This document shows positions 1 to 10,625 of a stretch of DNA of 64,000 bases, in pieces. Positions within the stretch are counted from its first letter, which is position 1; every line of letters begins with the position of its first letter. The notes beneath the pieces were generated by a model. It was not told the DNA's origin, searched no databases, and worked only from the letters and a program-made list of their open reading frames with translations. The stretch spans positions 13,038,001 through 13,102,000 of the forward strand of contig JAFFJZ010000002.1 in NCBI GenBank assembly GCA_018340375.1, given 5' to 3'. The translations under genes were made by a program, and so were the position numbers. This DNA comes from Gonatopus flavifemur (taxonomy: Eukaryota > Arthropoda > Insecta > Hymenoptera > Dryinidae).

Positions 1-1659
1 GGGAAAATCGATCAAACCCTAATTGTAATTTCATGAAAATTAGTATACATCAAGTGACTAACGAAAGATTCATTCAATGATTTATACTTTTATTTGATTC
101 AACAATATCTGGATGTTTACAGGCGTCTCGGATTTTTATAAAAACGTTAGTTGAAATAAACAAGGGTCTATATAAAGAGGTTATTAATCAAAAAATTGGT
201 GGATAATCGTGCAAACTTTGTCAACCCTGAAAACTGTCTATCCCTTCTAACTTTCCGTTGTAGCCAAATTTTTAACAATACCATATTTCGAAGTATTTTC
301 AAATGCAGAAAAATCATTACGAGTATCAAATGGAAACATTGCAGAGAAGGAAACTACAAATTTGATTAGATAAGATGAGACTTTATGCAATTGAATTCAT
401 TCCGTGGTTTCAAAATAAATACATTAACATCGAAAAGAACATTGTATCGGTTCGAAGAATAAGAATTCTACATGAATCACACGGCTTGAATTGTAAATAA
501 TCATCACGATAAACTGAATTCTAGTGGTATCGAAGAACTTGATGATAAGAATGCGCGCATTGCATGTGGATGTATACTGAAACTGAATATTACATAAGTA
601 AATCGGTTATATTCAATTTCATATACCCATTTGTCTCTCACAATAACTTTATAACCACACCAGTTTCATTCACAACAAGCATACGTGTACGTATATTCTT
701 ATATACAAGTATGCTCGGTCTACTGTTTCTTACAGCCACGTTTGACATTAGTCATTGGAACGAGTTTCCTATATAAAAAAAACCGTCAAATGAAGAGGGG
801 TGTTCACTACGTCGAGACGGGCTTGTAAGAGAGAAAGGCTGAAAAGAAGAGAGATAGGAAGAGAAAAAAGGGAGAGAAACAGACAGACAGGAATGTGGAC
901 GTTAAACCGATTCCCGACCAATGAGCATCTCACGATGGACAATAAGCGTGATGGAAAGGCAAACTTCAAGAAAAACATTGAAAATTAAGTCAGTATAATG
1001 ATAAGGAATTTTGGAAGAAAAAGGGGAAAGGGAAAATGAAAAAACTAATCAGAGACAACAGAGGGTGCTCGCGATGAACTCGGGTCGATATGATATACCG
1101 GGCGTTAATTTTGAAGTCTCCATGTTGCAGAATGCGAGAGAAACTTCCTAGCAACAACACTACAATTTTGCGGAAAAAAAACAAACCCTGAATGAAACAT
1201 TTCCCCTCACGGGATGTCATTTCACCCTGGAACTTTGATTCAAGGAATAAATGTTCAACTGATCTACGCGTAACGTGATGCGAATAAACAATATTTGCGA
1301 AGTTACGACGAAGAAACAGGAAAAATTGACGATTCCTCCTCTCAAATGCCTCATCTCGATGAAATTTGCAAGTTTTCTTCACTCTTTTTGATAAACAAGG
1401 AACAACAAAATGAGGATGCATAATCTAAAAATCAATCAAGATATTGATATAAATGAATCATACATGTTGTTGTAGCTATTTATATTTGATATAAATAATC
1501 TCTTTGAACTGTTGAAAACACGAATACGATGTCAAGACGACAATGTACCTAATCACGTAGGGAATCTTAATTCCAAAGGAAATTATAGACAGGAATGTTA
1601 TTCTCCAGTCCGAACTAGTCATCGGAACGCAAGTAAGAATTGTATAACGAGTTATTTAC
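1..1659 (-). other. Presumed first coding intron of the PDZ gene
   Basis: This AT-rich stretch lies just downstream (minus strand) of the splice donor of the PDZ exon. I see no continuation of the PDZ fold on the minus strand here, so the next exon is probably beyond the window edge. A purine-only-like tract (GA-rich) lies around 826-893. The open frames in the stretch, including a 143-codon minus-strand one at 990-1421, have low-complexity, Phe-rich translations and no recognisable domain. Confidence 0.4.
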
Positions 1660-1794
1660 CTTGCCACTCGTGGCTGCCGGTGAATTTTCGACGATATCAT
1701 ATATGACATGCGGTAAACCAGCAGTTCCGAGAAGCGAAAAACCGAATCCGGTCGAGTCGCCGCGGTTCAAAGTAACCAGCAGCTCCTCAGCCAT
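1660..1794 (-). CDS. First coding exon of a PDZ-domain protein (partial gene)
   Basis: The minus strand reads 45 codons from an ATG at 1794-1792 to a phase-0 junction followed by GTAAATAA, a good splice donor. The translation begins MAEELLVTLNRG and carries GFGF at residues 16-19, the carboxylate-binding (GLGF-type) loop of a PDZ domain. Strand B and the start of strand C follow (SLLGTAG, then VIYDIVENSPAATSGK, matching the usual 'V..V..GSPA...G.L' segment just before the GD motif). PDZ domains bind C-terminal peptides and organise membrane or signalling complexes. The exon stops before the GD/VNG part, so the protein is incomplete here and its subfamily cannot be told. Codons are GC-richer than the flanks, as expected for coding DNA. 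It is divergent from the Rassf-like gene at 6462. Confidence 0.82.
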
Positions 1795-2330
1795 GTTCCA
1801 AACACATTGATCACTTCTTATTCACTGTCATTTGAAAATTCGCACAGGAAGGTATATTCCCTTGTCAACTGTTTTTTCATTAACACCCACGCAAAGGAAC
1901 CCTTCTTTTCTTTTTTGTTTTCTTCACACTACACCTCACGCCTTTCCTTTCTCTTAAAAAAAAGAACGATTCGAAGAAGTTGAAAAAAAAATTGACGCAA
2001 TTACCAATCCACATTCACTGATTCGATCGAGATGTTTTGTTTGTTTATTTCATGAAAATAACGACGACGAACGGTGTCGTAACAACAATCGACGATGTTA
2101 TCCTTTTGGTATCTTAGCACTTTGATGTTACGAACGATGTAAACCCAAACACTTCTACTCTGGCCGGCGAACGCCCAACGACTGGATGGCGCCACCTGCA
2201 AGGTTATTGTTTTCACAATTGCGCATGCATGCTGCGCTCGTCAAGTTCTTTCTCCACTCTCACGAACCGTGGAATTTCGAGTTCGACAGGACCGTACTGG
2301 AAAGAAGAAAGAGGGGGCTTTCGATAACTC
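1795..2330 (-). promoter_or_regulatory. Presumed 5' UTR and promoter of the PDZ gene
   Basis: This is the DNA directly upstream of the PDZ start codon on the minus strand. A GC-rich patch at about 2158-2200 and a near-palindromic GCGCATGCATGCTGCGC at 2220-2236, resembling an NRF1/Ewg-type site, stand out against the AT-rich background. A TCAGT initiator-like motif is present on the minus strand near 2017-2021. No TATA box is obvious at the right spacing. The start site is inferred, not shown. Confidence 0.35.
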
Positions 2331-2831
2331 TGTTCCCAGTTCAGGAATAAATTTTCAATCATTGCAATTTCAAAATTTTTGTCTAGACTTTTTATTAGTG
2401 GAAAATTTGATTTTTTCCGCTTGGGATAGTTATCATTCCCCTTTTTGATGAATTTAGGAACACATGTAAGGAAACTGGGATTCCTGATTTTAGATATAAT
2501 TTTTAATCAGTTCAATTATTGCACTCCAATCAATGCTTTTTATTCCTCCAAGAACAACCAAATGCTTTATGATTTGGACTTAAAACAGGGTGTCTATTGC
2601 TTGGAAATTTTCATGCGTCTCATTCTATCGAACGCGAATTTGTGATTGGTTGAAACTGTTAGAATTTCTAGACAGTGGACACTCTGTATGTCAGAAATGT
2701 CTTCAGATTTCAAAGGGGCGGCAAAATTATAGAAGTGTTTTGATATTTTTCCTGAATGATATGAGTACACTTGGTTCAATGGTCGAGAATAGTATTCCAG
2801 CTCAGCTTAGGGGAGGCAACAATGTAAAAAC
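2331..2831. other. AT-rich spacer, nothing supported
   Basis: This is spacer between the PDZ promoter patch and the first foldback element. Short overlapping open frames on both strands have no recognisable domain. I see no RNA gene or repeat structure that I can defend. Confidence 0.3.
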
Positions 2832-3109
2832 GCCCCACTGAGCATTTCTGTTAGAACCTTGCATCAATATTGCAGCGATATTGATGCGATCTTGAAAGTA
2901 CCTGTCATGAGAATTACAACAGTAATATTACAGAATTCAACTACAAATAAATTACAGCGATGTTACATTGTCAAGTGATATCGCAACGATTTTTCTGTGA
3001 GTTACTTTTGTAATATTGCATTTGTGAATTGAAAAACAGGTACTTCCAAGATCGCATCAATATTGCTGCAATATTAATACGAGGGTCCAACGGAAATGCT
3101 CAGTGGGGC
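2832..3109. mobile_element. Foldback MITE, about 80-bp inverted ends
   Basis: The left end starts GCCCCACTGAGCATTTC and the right end is its near-exact inverse (GAAATGCTCAGTGGGGC). The inverted arms run about 80 bp and include TTGATGCGATCTTG-type blocks on both sides. The middle of about 120 bp is AT-rich and non-coding. The structure is that of a non-autonomous DNA element or solo foldback. Confidence 0.8.
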
Positions 3110-3221
3110 CCCTGTTCAAAACGAATTAATCAGTGGATTCAAAGTTCCGAATTTTGATTATCCTCCTGAAAATTTCGTACAACACTGATCAAAAATTCAA
3201 CGCGGTATACAGAGTTGTTTT

Positions 3222-3321
3222 AACGGGATACTAGTGATGGTACCAAACCTCTCTTTCTATCGTATAGGCGTGTCCTTTTCTATCCAACATACTCTGTTGG
3301 TAAGCGCTAGTGACCCCTTAA
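3222..3321. repeat. Dispersed repeat with inverted copy at 40297-40397
   Basis: About 100 bp starting AACGGGATACTAGTGATGG and ending near AGCGCTAGTGACCCCTTA recurs in opposite orientation at 40297-40397 with only a handful of mismatches by eye. Its GGGATACTAG end also resembles the ends of the neighbouring foldback at 3826-4028. It may therefore be one arm of a composite element that spans 3222-4028 and contains the 3452-3737 MITE. Confidence 0.75.
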
Positions 3322-3451
3322 GAACACTCACCACCTTCCCAAAAAGTTACTGGATCCCAAATTTCTTCCCCCAGTTTTTTCAGAGACGAACAAATAAAAT
3401 CATAAATAATCAGTAGCTGAATTTTCTATGATATCTTAAGAAGTTGCACTT

Positions 3452-3737
3452 CCCAGATAACACACGGAGAATTCTTTTTCAAGAGCAAGAATAGAACTCT
3501 TCAAGAATTCTTTTCGAACCAATGAATTCATATAGAGCTCTGGAGGAGTTCAATCTATCGGACATTAACAAGCTCTTTGAGAATATCAGAAGTATTGTTT
3601 GAGTACTCTCAAAGAACTTGTTAATGTCCGACAGATTTAACTCCTCCAGAGCTCTATATGAATTCATTAGTTCGAAAAGAATTCTTGAAGAGTTCTATTC
3701 TTGCTCTTGGAAAAGAATTCTTCGTGTGTTATCTGGG
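3452..3737. mobile_element. Palindromic MITE (family A, copy 1)
   Basis: This is almost a perfect palindrome, starting CCCAGATAACACACGGAG and ending in the inverse TGTGTTATCTGGG. The arms of about 130 bp carry AGAGCTCTGGAGGAGTT and GGACATTAACAAGCTCTTTG, and the loop is only about 25 bp. A second full copy is at 5275-5551 and a half copy at 5898-6082. A shorter inverted pair (about 3340-3383 against 3776-3808, GGGGGAA...AGTAACTTT) flanks it, suggesting insertion into an older foldback. Confidence 0.88.
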
Positions 3738-3825
3738 TTGCTAATTGAAATCGATTTGATTGATTGATCGTTGAGAAAACTGGGGGAAAGATCTAGTAAC
3801 TTTGCCTTTGGTGAATGCCCTCAAG

Positions 3826-4028
3826 GAGATACTAGCGCCGGGACATTAGCCAAGTTTTTCGTGTAAGATTTCTCCAAAATACTTTGATATTTCAAAAATA
3901 TCGCTCTATATAGCGTTTCTATACACATTCGAGAAATGCTGTATACAGCGATATTTTGAAAATATTCAAGTATTGTGGAGAAATCTTACATGAAAGGTTT
4001 GGTTAAAGTCTCGGCCCTAGTATCCCCC
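3826..4028. mobile_element. Foldback element with GGGATACTAG-like ends
   Basis: The left arm (GAGATACTAGCGCCGGGAC..., with TAAGATTTCTCCAAAATACTT) is mirrored by the right arm ending in GGCCCTAGTATCCCCC. The arms are about 90 bp and the loop is short, around CACATTCGAG. There is no coding capacity. Confidence 0.78.
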
Positions 4029-4260
4029 AAGGTGCTGATGGAAGGAGCAGTCGCCGAGGGCTTTTTTGATCTCCATATCTCGAGTTGAAAACTTCTTGAA
4101 ATTATATATAGCTTATATATAAACTATATTTGGATTATGTATGAATTATATTTAATTCTGAAACTTTTGTAATCCCAGGGACCTCAGGGTGGAAAATGTG
4201 TTGAGAGCCATAAGGAATTCTCAATATGGTTCTGGCGATACAATTCGTTTCTTATAGGGT
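4029..4260. repeat. Dispersed repeat (family B, copy 1)
   Basis: The stretch shares blocks such as CCTCARGGTGGAAAATGTG and runs of ATTATATATAA with 8231-8620. An inverted relative is at about 42866-43045, where GCAGTCGCCGAGGGC and the inverse GCCCTCG blocks align. This is an old interspersed repeat with no open frame. Confidence 0.6.
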
Positions 4261-4713
4261 TTTTGCCCTCTTTTGGTCCGAACAACTGATCTCTGGATGC
4301 TTCCGATTGTGAGAGCTCTTGGCCCCAGGGGCCATGATTCAGCCAATAGGAATCCAGTATTCTAGCCCTAGGGGCTAGCCCTCGCCTGCAATCGGAAGCG
4401 TCCTCTGATATACATACCGCTTTTTACATTCATGTGCACAAAAAAAGAGGTATGTGTTGGTGGCTATAGTATTGCCCTCTACAGTTTCAGATGGTGAACA
4501 TTGTTGACTTGGGTACTGAGCGCACCGTTGTGAAAACTTCTGATGACAGAGAGGTGCGAACGCTGGAGATTTTATCTTTGCTTATTCAACGCGAAAAAGA
4601 AACAGAAAATCAAACGGTGGAGAGTCTGTCTTGTTCTATTGTATATAGTGACATCCTTTTCTACAGGCTTTAATTTATTTGTGAAAATGGGAGCGACTTG
4701 GTAGTATTCACTG

Positions 4714-5027
4714 CCCTGCTGAGTATGCCAGGCAGATCCGGACAAAAAATAGTTGCTAGGCTTTGGACGGGCTTTGTCCCAGGAAATCCGGTCAAAAACT
4801 GACAAAAGTTCTACCTGGTTTTGTCCGGAATCGCCAAACTGAAATATCCTATGAAACCCTGACAAAATTTATTCTGTCAATTTTTGACAGGATATTCCAT
4901 GTTTAGTGATTCCGGACGAAACCAGGTAGAAATTTTGTCAGTTTTCGACCGAATTTTCTAGAACAAAGACCGTTTAAAGCCTGAAAACTGTTTTTCGTCC
5001 GGATCTGCCTGGCATTTTCAGCAGGGT
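4714..5027. mobile_element. Foldback MITE with TGCCAGGCAGATCCGGAC ends
   Basis: The left arm begins CCCTGCTGAGTATGCCAGGC and the right arm is the inverse, GCCTGGCATTTTCAGCAGGG. The arms of about 140 bp share CTACCTGGTTTTGTCCGGAAT-type blocks around a centre near 4865. A 97-codon minus-strand open frame overlaps it but only reflects the palindrome. Confidence 0.82.
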
Positions 5028-5075
5028 GATCTGTAATATACACTGGATAGTGTATGCTTAGCGAATCTGTGTGAA

Positions 5076-5210
5076 CCAGGGTTCGGAACTCCTAGAATCG
5101 TACACGATTTTGATTGATTAATTCTCATAGAATGTTGGACGTAATCGGTTGCTCTATAAGAATCGACCAATGAACATTGTGTATGATACTAGGAGTTCCG
5201 AACCTTGGGG
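5076..5210. mobile_element. Short foldback element
   Basis: GGTTCGGAACTCCTAG near the left end and CTAGGAGTTCCGAACC near the right end form inverted arms of about 32 bp around a centre of about 70 bp. It is non-coding. Confidence 0.7.
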
Positions 5211-5274
5211 TGAACCAACAAGCGATCAAAAATTTCAGTTATATTTTGGTGAAAAATCTTTGTTTTGGTACCTT

Positions 5275-5551
5275 CTCAGATAACCTATGGAGAATTCTTT
5301 TTCAAGAGCAAGAATAGAACTCTTCAAGAATTCTTTTCGAACTAATGAATTCATATAGAGCTCTGGAGGAGTTCAATCTGTTGGACATTAACAAGCTCTT
5401 TGAGAATATCAGAAGAGTACTCTCAAAGAATTTGTTAATGTCCGACAAATTGAACTCCTCCAGAGCTTTATATGAATTCATTGGTTCGAAAAGAGTTCTT
5501 GAAGAGTTCTATTTTTGCTCTTGAAAAAGAATTCCCCATGGGTTATCTGGG
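5275..5551. mobile_element. Palindromic MITE (family A, copy 2)
   Basis: Same family and orientation as 3452-3737, with CTCAGATAACC...GGTTATCTGGG ends and the same arm blocks. It is slightly shorter in the loop. The two copies differ at scattered positions, so they are separate insertions or an old duplication. Confidence 0.87.
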
Positions 5552-5897
5552 TTGTTGGTCGTTTAGGACATTTTTTTCAACAAAAATTGACCAAAATCGA
5601 ACACAAATTCAACCAATCTCAATTTGGTGATTTGTCGGTTGTTTTGTGGTTTTTACTTCATAAATACCAAAAAGATTCCAAAAACGGACCACATTTTTAG
5701 GTGACCTTTTGGTGGCAGATTTGTTTAGAGCAATCGTTAGTTTTCGGTTACAAATAGGTCATTGTATGGTAAAAACCATCTGGATAACCATTTTCTGACC
5801 AAATTTTTACCAAACCAAAAAATAACCGAAAGTCAACCAAAAAACATTGGTCCTTTTGGAATCGTTAGGGATAGGATAGCTTTCCGTATTTTTAACA
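5552..5897. repeat. Low-complexity stretch rich in GGTTNNT / ANNAACC motifs
   Basis: Motifs such as CAACCAA, GGTTTTT, GACCAAA and TTTGGTC recur in both orientations between copies 2 and 3 of family A. It may be a decayed foldback. I cannot define its ends. Confidence 0.35.
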
Positions 5898-6082
5898 ATG
5901 TTTGGGACATCAATTCGTTCTTTGAGAGTACTAAAGCAATACTTCCAACATTCTCAAAGAATTCGTTGATGTCCCAAACATTTAACTCCTGCAGAGCTCT
6001 TTATGAATTCATTAATTCGAAAAGAGTTCTTGAAGAATCCTGTGCTTGTTTTCGAAATATAATTCTTCGTGTGTTATCAGGG
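5898..6082. mobile_element. Half copy of palindromic MITE family A (copy 3)
   Basis: The loop region (GGGACATCAATTCG ... CGTTGATGTCCC) and a full right arm are present, ending GTGTGTTATCAGGG. The outer left arm is missing. It is more diverged than copies 1 and 2, which suggests an older, truncated insertion. Confidence 0.75.
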
Positions 6083-6461
6083 TATTTATCCACTTGAAAA
6101 TGTTCCTAATTAATTAACAATTAATTCGCAACAAGAATCTATCGGAAAGAAGGAAGTAAAGGATTGACTGAACCCACTGTATTGGGAGCTCACCTCTACA
6201 GAAGTTTGTAGTATCTTCATCTTTCTTCAACGTACAGTCTTTAACTTCCTCTCTCTGACGGAAGCAATCTAGGGAGTGCTCATTCCAGTATGTATACCTA
6301 GAGTTCAATGGTGAACACTAATGAACAGTTTCGAATTATGTGGTTGAAATATACTTGGCTAAAAAATTACCATGTTATACACAATGAAAATGGTCTGATC
6401 ATAAACCTCAATATCAATATACACCAATATAATTATTAAATTGTAATAAAAAGTCATCGTC
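6083..6461 (+). other. Upstream region of the Rassf-like gene
   Basis: This is AT-rich sequence before the Rassf start codon. It must contain or precede the 5' UTR, but I cannot identify a start site, TATA box or 5' non-coding exon with confidence. Confidence 0.3.
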
Positions 6462-9400
6462 ATGTGGAAGTGCCATAAATGCGGAAAGCCAGTATATTTT
6501 GGTTAGTACAATGATTTGACATTCAACTTGATAATGTTGTGATTTAACAAATACAATTTTATATACCATGTACAGTCAATGGAGGTAGAGTTTTATGTGC
6601 TAATTTTCAATTATTTCTCTTCATTCTTTCATTATTTAGATCATTTAATCTTACGAATACTAACATGGTGTAGTGTTCTTTGTATGTTCATCAGCTTATT
6701 AAATTAAGAGCTCGTGCATTATCTCAAATTGATGTTTATAAATTTTATAGCGACACTATTACCTCGTGATATTCTTCATTAAATTATATATATTTGAAAT
6801 AAAATTAGAATATCACATCAAATTCTTCTGATACATTTTGATACAATATATACATATACTTATATGTATCTCAGTATTAATAATCATTTCAATTATTCCT
6901 CCAAATTCCTAGCTGAACGTAAACAATCGTTAGGATACGATTGGCATCCTGAATGTTTACGCTGTGAGGAATGTGGAAAACGATTGAATCCAGGTCAACA
7001 TGCAGAGGTAAACCATTAATCAACATTTGTATGAATATAAATTTCTATATGAATATCATTGATCCCTTGATGCATGTTTTACATAGCACAAAGGAGTACC
7101 GTACTGTCATGTGCCCTGTTATGGAGCATTATTCGGACCCCAATTATTCGGTCATGGTACTAGAGTTGAATCACATACAAGTTTTGGGAAAAAAGAAGTT
7201 CGTTCTTCTTTGCCAAGGTAAAGTTAGATTTGAAATTTCATTGCAAATACATGATTATATACAACCCACGAAGCACCACAGTTCAGAAAGAGTTCCTCGT
7301 GCATTCATTATAAACTCTTTTTTAATTGTGGTACTGTGTAGGAAAACATCATGCATCGTTTAAAATATTGCAAAGATTGCACATAGTAGAATCAATTTAA
7401 ATTATGCGCACAAGACGCAGTGAATATAATTTTACTTTTCTTGTAATGATCTTTCGAATAGCAAACAACTACTTGGTGTTTATTCAAGTCAAAAGCAATC
7501 TCCCATTCCATAGCTGAAATCTCTAATTTAGTTTGAAATTCACAGGTCACATTTGGAATCAAAATTGAAAGTTTTCAATCAGTATTATGAAGGTAAAAGT
7601 GGAGGCATCAGAAGTCGTGAGGTATATACATCAACCTAAATGTTAATTCTTGTATTATAAAAAAAATCATTTGCTCAACATAAAGTAAATAATTCAATTC
7701 CAATAAAACAGGTGAATGGTCGTTTGATATTAGAAGGAGCTTTGAGAATTTATTGGGGAGTGAGAGGTGTTATCCATTTGAAAGAGGATGATGATCAACG
7801 AACTGTAGTTACAGCTCGAAACAGAAATTCTTGCAGACACAGCGTTTCCGAGGTGAATAATTGTTTTTCACTGATTTATTAGTCTGAGAAGATTCAAGGA
7901 ATGTATCTTTCTTATGGTTTTCATCTTACAGGATATAGAAGATGAAGATCAAACAGATGCATCACCTCCGTCGCCTTCAGAATGTCATGAAGATAGTACC
8001 AAATCAGTTCTATCTTCCCCAGATAATTTAAAAAGTTTGACATTACCTATGAAATTGGATGTAAAAACAATGGAATGGGATGAGTTAGATGAACTGCTTC
8101 AGGTTTTTATTTTATCTCTCTATTGTACTAATAATCGAGTTGTAAATCTATATTGGAAGTAGTTTGAATGGTTTGGATCATTCCAAAGCATTTGAGTTCA
8201 ATGTAAATATTTTTCTGCGCCTCTATTCTATACGGAGCCGTTTTAAGGTACCGGCTGAGGGCCTCGTATGTGCTGAGGATTTGACCTCTATATTCCGAAT
8301 GCAACAATTCTCAAAATCACATACAAATTATATATAAACTATCCCTGGTAAAAATGCGGATAGATTCGGATAAAAATTTGCAGATGGATACAAAAATAGG
8401 ATTGAAACGGATAGAAATACAATCCACTTTTATTGGTTTCAATCCTATTTTTGTATCCATCGGCAAATTTTTATCCGAATTTATCCGCGTTTTTACCCGG
8501 GATATTGAATTATATATAAATTATATATAATTATGAAAGTTTTGTCATCCTAGGACCCTCAAGGTGGAAAATGTGCCAAGGGTCTTAAGGAATCTTGAAA
8601 CGCCCTGTTTCTATACAATATTCATTGTTTCAATCCAATTTTCCAACATTCAGATTCAAACTTCCTTCGGATATATTTTTCAATTTTTCTAGCAACATAA
8701 ATGCTGTATAAACAAAAGCCTTTGAAAAAATGTTTCAGGTTGAACGTAAAGTAGAGGAAGGCAATAAATTGTATCAAACTATGCCTGAGAATCTTCCATC
8801 GATGAGTTCACATTCCAGCGTAGATGTTTTGTCAACTTCTACCCAATCCAGCCTTGATAGATCTGAATCTTACGAAAATTCTGAATTAAATAATATTAGT
8901 CATCAAGCAACAAAGGATGTTGATAGCAGCGTCAATAGTACGCCAACGCATAGTATGGATAGTTCATCTAGTACCGATACTCCTGTTTATCAAGATACTA
9001 CCAGTAAAAATGGGACTCTTCGAAGAGTTGAATACTTTGATAGTTTGGAAAAAAGTTTGGCCAGTAATCGATCGGTAAACACAGATGACAGCTGGATAGA
9101 AAAAGGATTAAATCGTTCAATGTCAGGACCTGATTGTTTGCAACGGCATAAAACGGATAGCGACACAGATTCTGTTAATTCTTTACAATTCCGAGAAGAT
9201 GACAATATGACTATGTCTACGGATAGCGGGTTAGAGGTAATTAATTTGTTTCTCTATAGTGAAAAGTACATACAACGTCACTTGACGTTGTTTTATGGAT
9301 TTAAAATCCGCTTGTAAGGTAATCAGAGATGTTAAAATATTAATAGATGAGAATTTAAACCTATTCATGATGATGAAATAAAAACGTTGATTCTTGTTTC

Positions 9401-10625
9401 AGTTGGATGGTGTTGTTTTGCGTCGTAAACAAGGATCTACTGCTATTAGACGTCGGCCAGGTGGTAGACGTCAATCTCGTAGTCGATTGAGACGACGTTG
9501 TTCCATCAATGGCCACTTTTATAATCGTGAAACCAGTTTTTTCACACCACCTCATGGATCTCAAATGTCCGTGTGGGTTACTAGTCTGGTGAATACGCAA
9601 GAAGTAATTAATCTTATGTTAGACAAATACAAAGTCGACGCCAGACCGGACAATTTCGCATTATTCGTCGTACGCGACAATGGAGGTGAATTGATTATAA
9701 TATAATTATAAGAATTTTGCTTGAAATATTACTTTAATACCAGAGAAAGATCAGTGTAAATTTTGGTCTGCACAAATTGTGAGTAAAAATAAGCCCTTAA
9801 ATATGGGAAAACGTGACACTGGTTCGGGCTTTCCAATAGATCAAAAAACGTTTGATTGTGTATATTTTCACTGCAAGTTTTCAGTGAAAAAAAGGATTAA
9901 TAAATGAAAGCGCATATCCAACAATACCCCTAACCGTCTCAGGAAATACAGTAGACTTTTGTTATGAGCACCATTTGCGTCTTTGTCTCACATAGGATTG
10001 AATACCGAGTGGAAAAAACACACAGATGGTGTTTATAGCGAGAGTCCACTGTAATTTCTCCAGGAATTCTAATTTCTTAGAGAAAATTAAAATTACCATT
10101 CCTTTTCATATATTGTTCACAAATCTTAAATTCTAAGATCGACTTTTTTTGTTTTATTTACAGAGCAACGAAGACTCCGTGACGATGAATATCCTTTAGA
10201 AGTTAGAGTTGTTTTGGGTCCACATGAAACTGTGGCCCGATTATTTTTAGTAGATAAATTATCCACACCCGAAATAAGTTCTGATGTTGCGCAGTTTTTA
10301 AATCTATCCTTAGCGGAATGTCATGGAATCTTGTTACATTATCAGTATGAAGAGGAACGACAAATCTTCCATTTAAAAGAAAAGTGAGTTCACATGAGTT
10401 TTCTGGATAAGTAATATGAATATTGAATAATTATCAAATAATGAAACGATGTTGTACCTATGTACACTTGAGTGGGTACTAATATGGACGGAAATAATTT
10501 ACGAATGATCTAATTTGAATATCTCTGTTTGTATCATCAACTACAAAGCTAACTCATTTTACAGGTATAAGGAAATGCGGAAAAGAATCAAGCAAAGAAT
10601 GGAGGAATTGAAAGTTCGGTTATAG
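6462..10625 (+). CDS. Rassf: RASSF tumour-suppressor homologue (LIM + RA + SARAH), complete
   Basis: Ten coding exons join in frame: 6462-6501, 6913-7007, 7087-7217, 7546-7621, 7712-7852, 7932-8102, 8739-9236, 9403-9685, 10164-10383 and 10565-10625. All junctions are GT-AG; the total is 1716 nt, 571 residues plus TAG. Residues 1-66 form a CRIP-type LIM zinc finger with ligands C4, C7, H25, C28, C31, C34, C52 and C56. Residues about 165-384 are acidic then very Ser/Thr-rich. A basic patch (RRKQ...[17 protein letters not shown], about 391-417) precedes the Ras-association domain (about 419-510). Residues 519-571 form the helical SARAH domain, ending [17 protein letters not shown]. Arthropod RASSF has this LIM-RA-SARAH order. 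In Drosophila it binds the Hippo kinase through SARAH, competing with Salvador, so a role in Hippo/Ras growth control is inferred. The ATG at 6462 is the only one that precedes the first zinc ligand. Confidence 0.95.
8231..8620. repeat. Dispersed repeat (family B, copy 2) in Rassf intron 6
   Basis: It matches 4029-4260 in its right part (GGTGGAAAATGTG) and matches 42866-43045 inversely in its left part (GAGGGCCTCGT, CTATATTCCG, GGTACCGGC). A MITE at 8342-8503 interrupts it. It makes intron 6 (8103-8738) the longest intron of the gene. Confidence 0.65.
8342..8503. mobile_element. MITE in Rassf intron 6 with CCCTGGTAAAAA ends
   Basis: Starts TCCCTGGTAAAAATGCGGAT and ends in the inverse ATCCGCGTTTTTACCCGGGA. 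The arms of about 66 bp (ATTCGGATAAAAATTTGC, ATACAAAAATAGGATTG) surround a loop of about 25 bp. Its terminal CCCTGGTAAAAA resembles the element at 63193-63542. It lies away from both splice sites, so it should not alter the coding sequence. Confidence 0.85.

Noticed and set aside
990..1421. 143-codon minus-strand open frame
   Set aside because: Phe/Arg-rich low-complexity translation, no domain, lies in the presumed intron of the PDZ gene.
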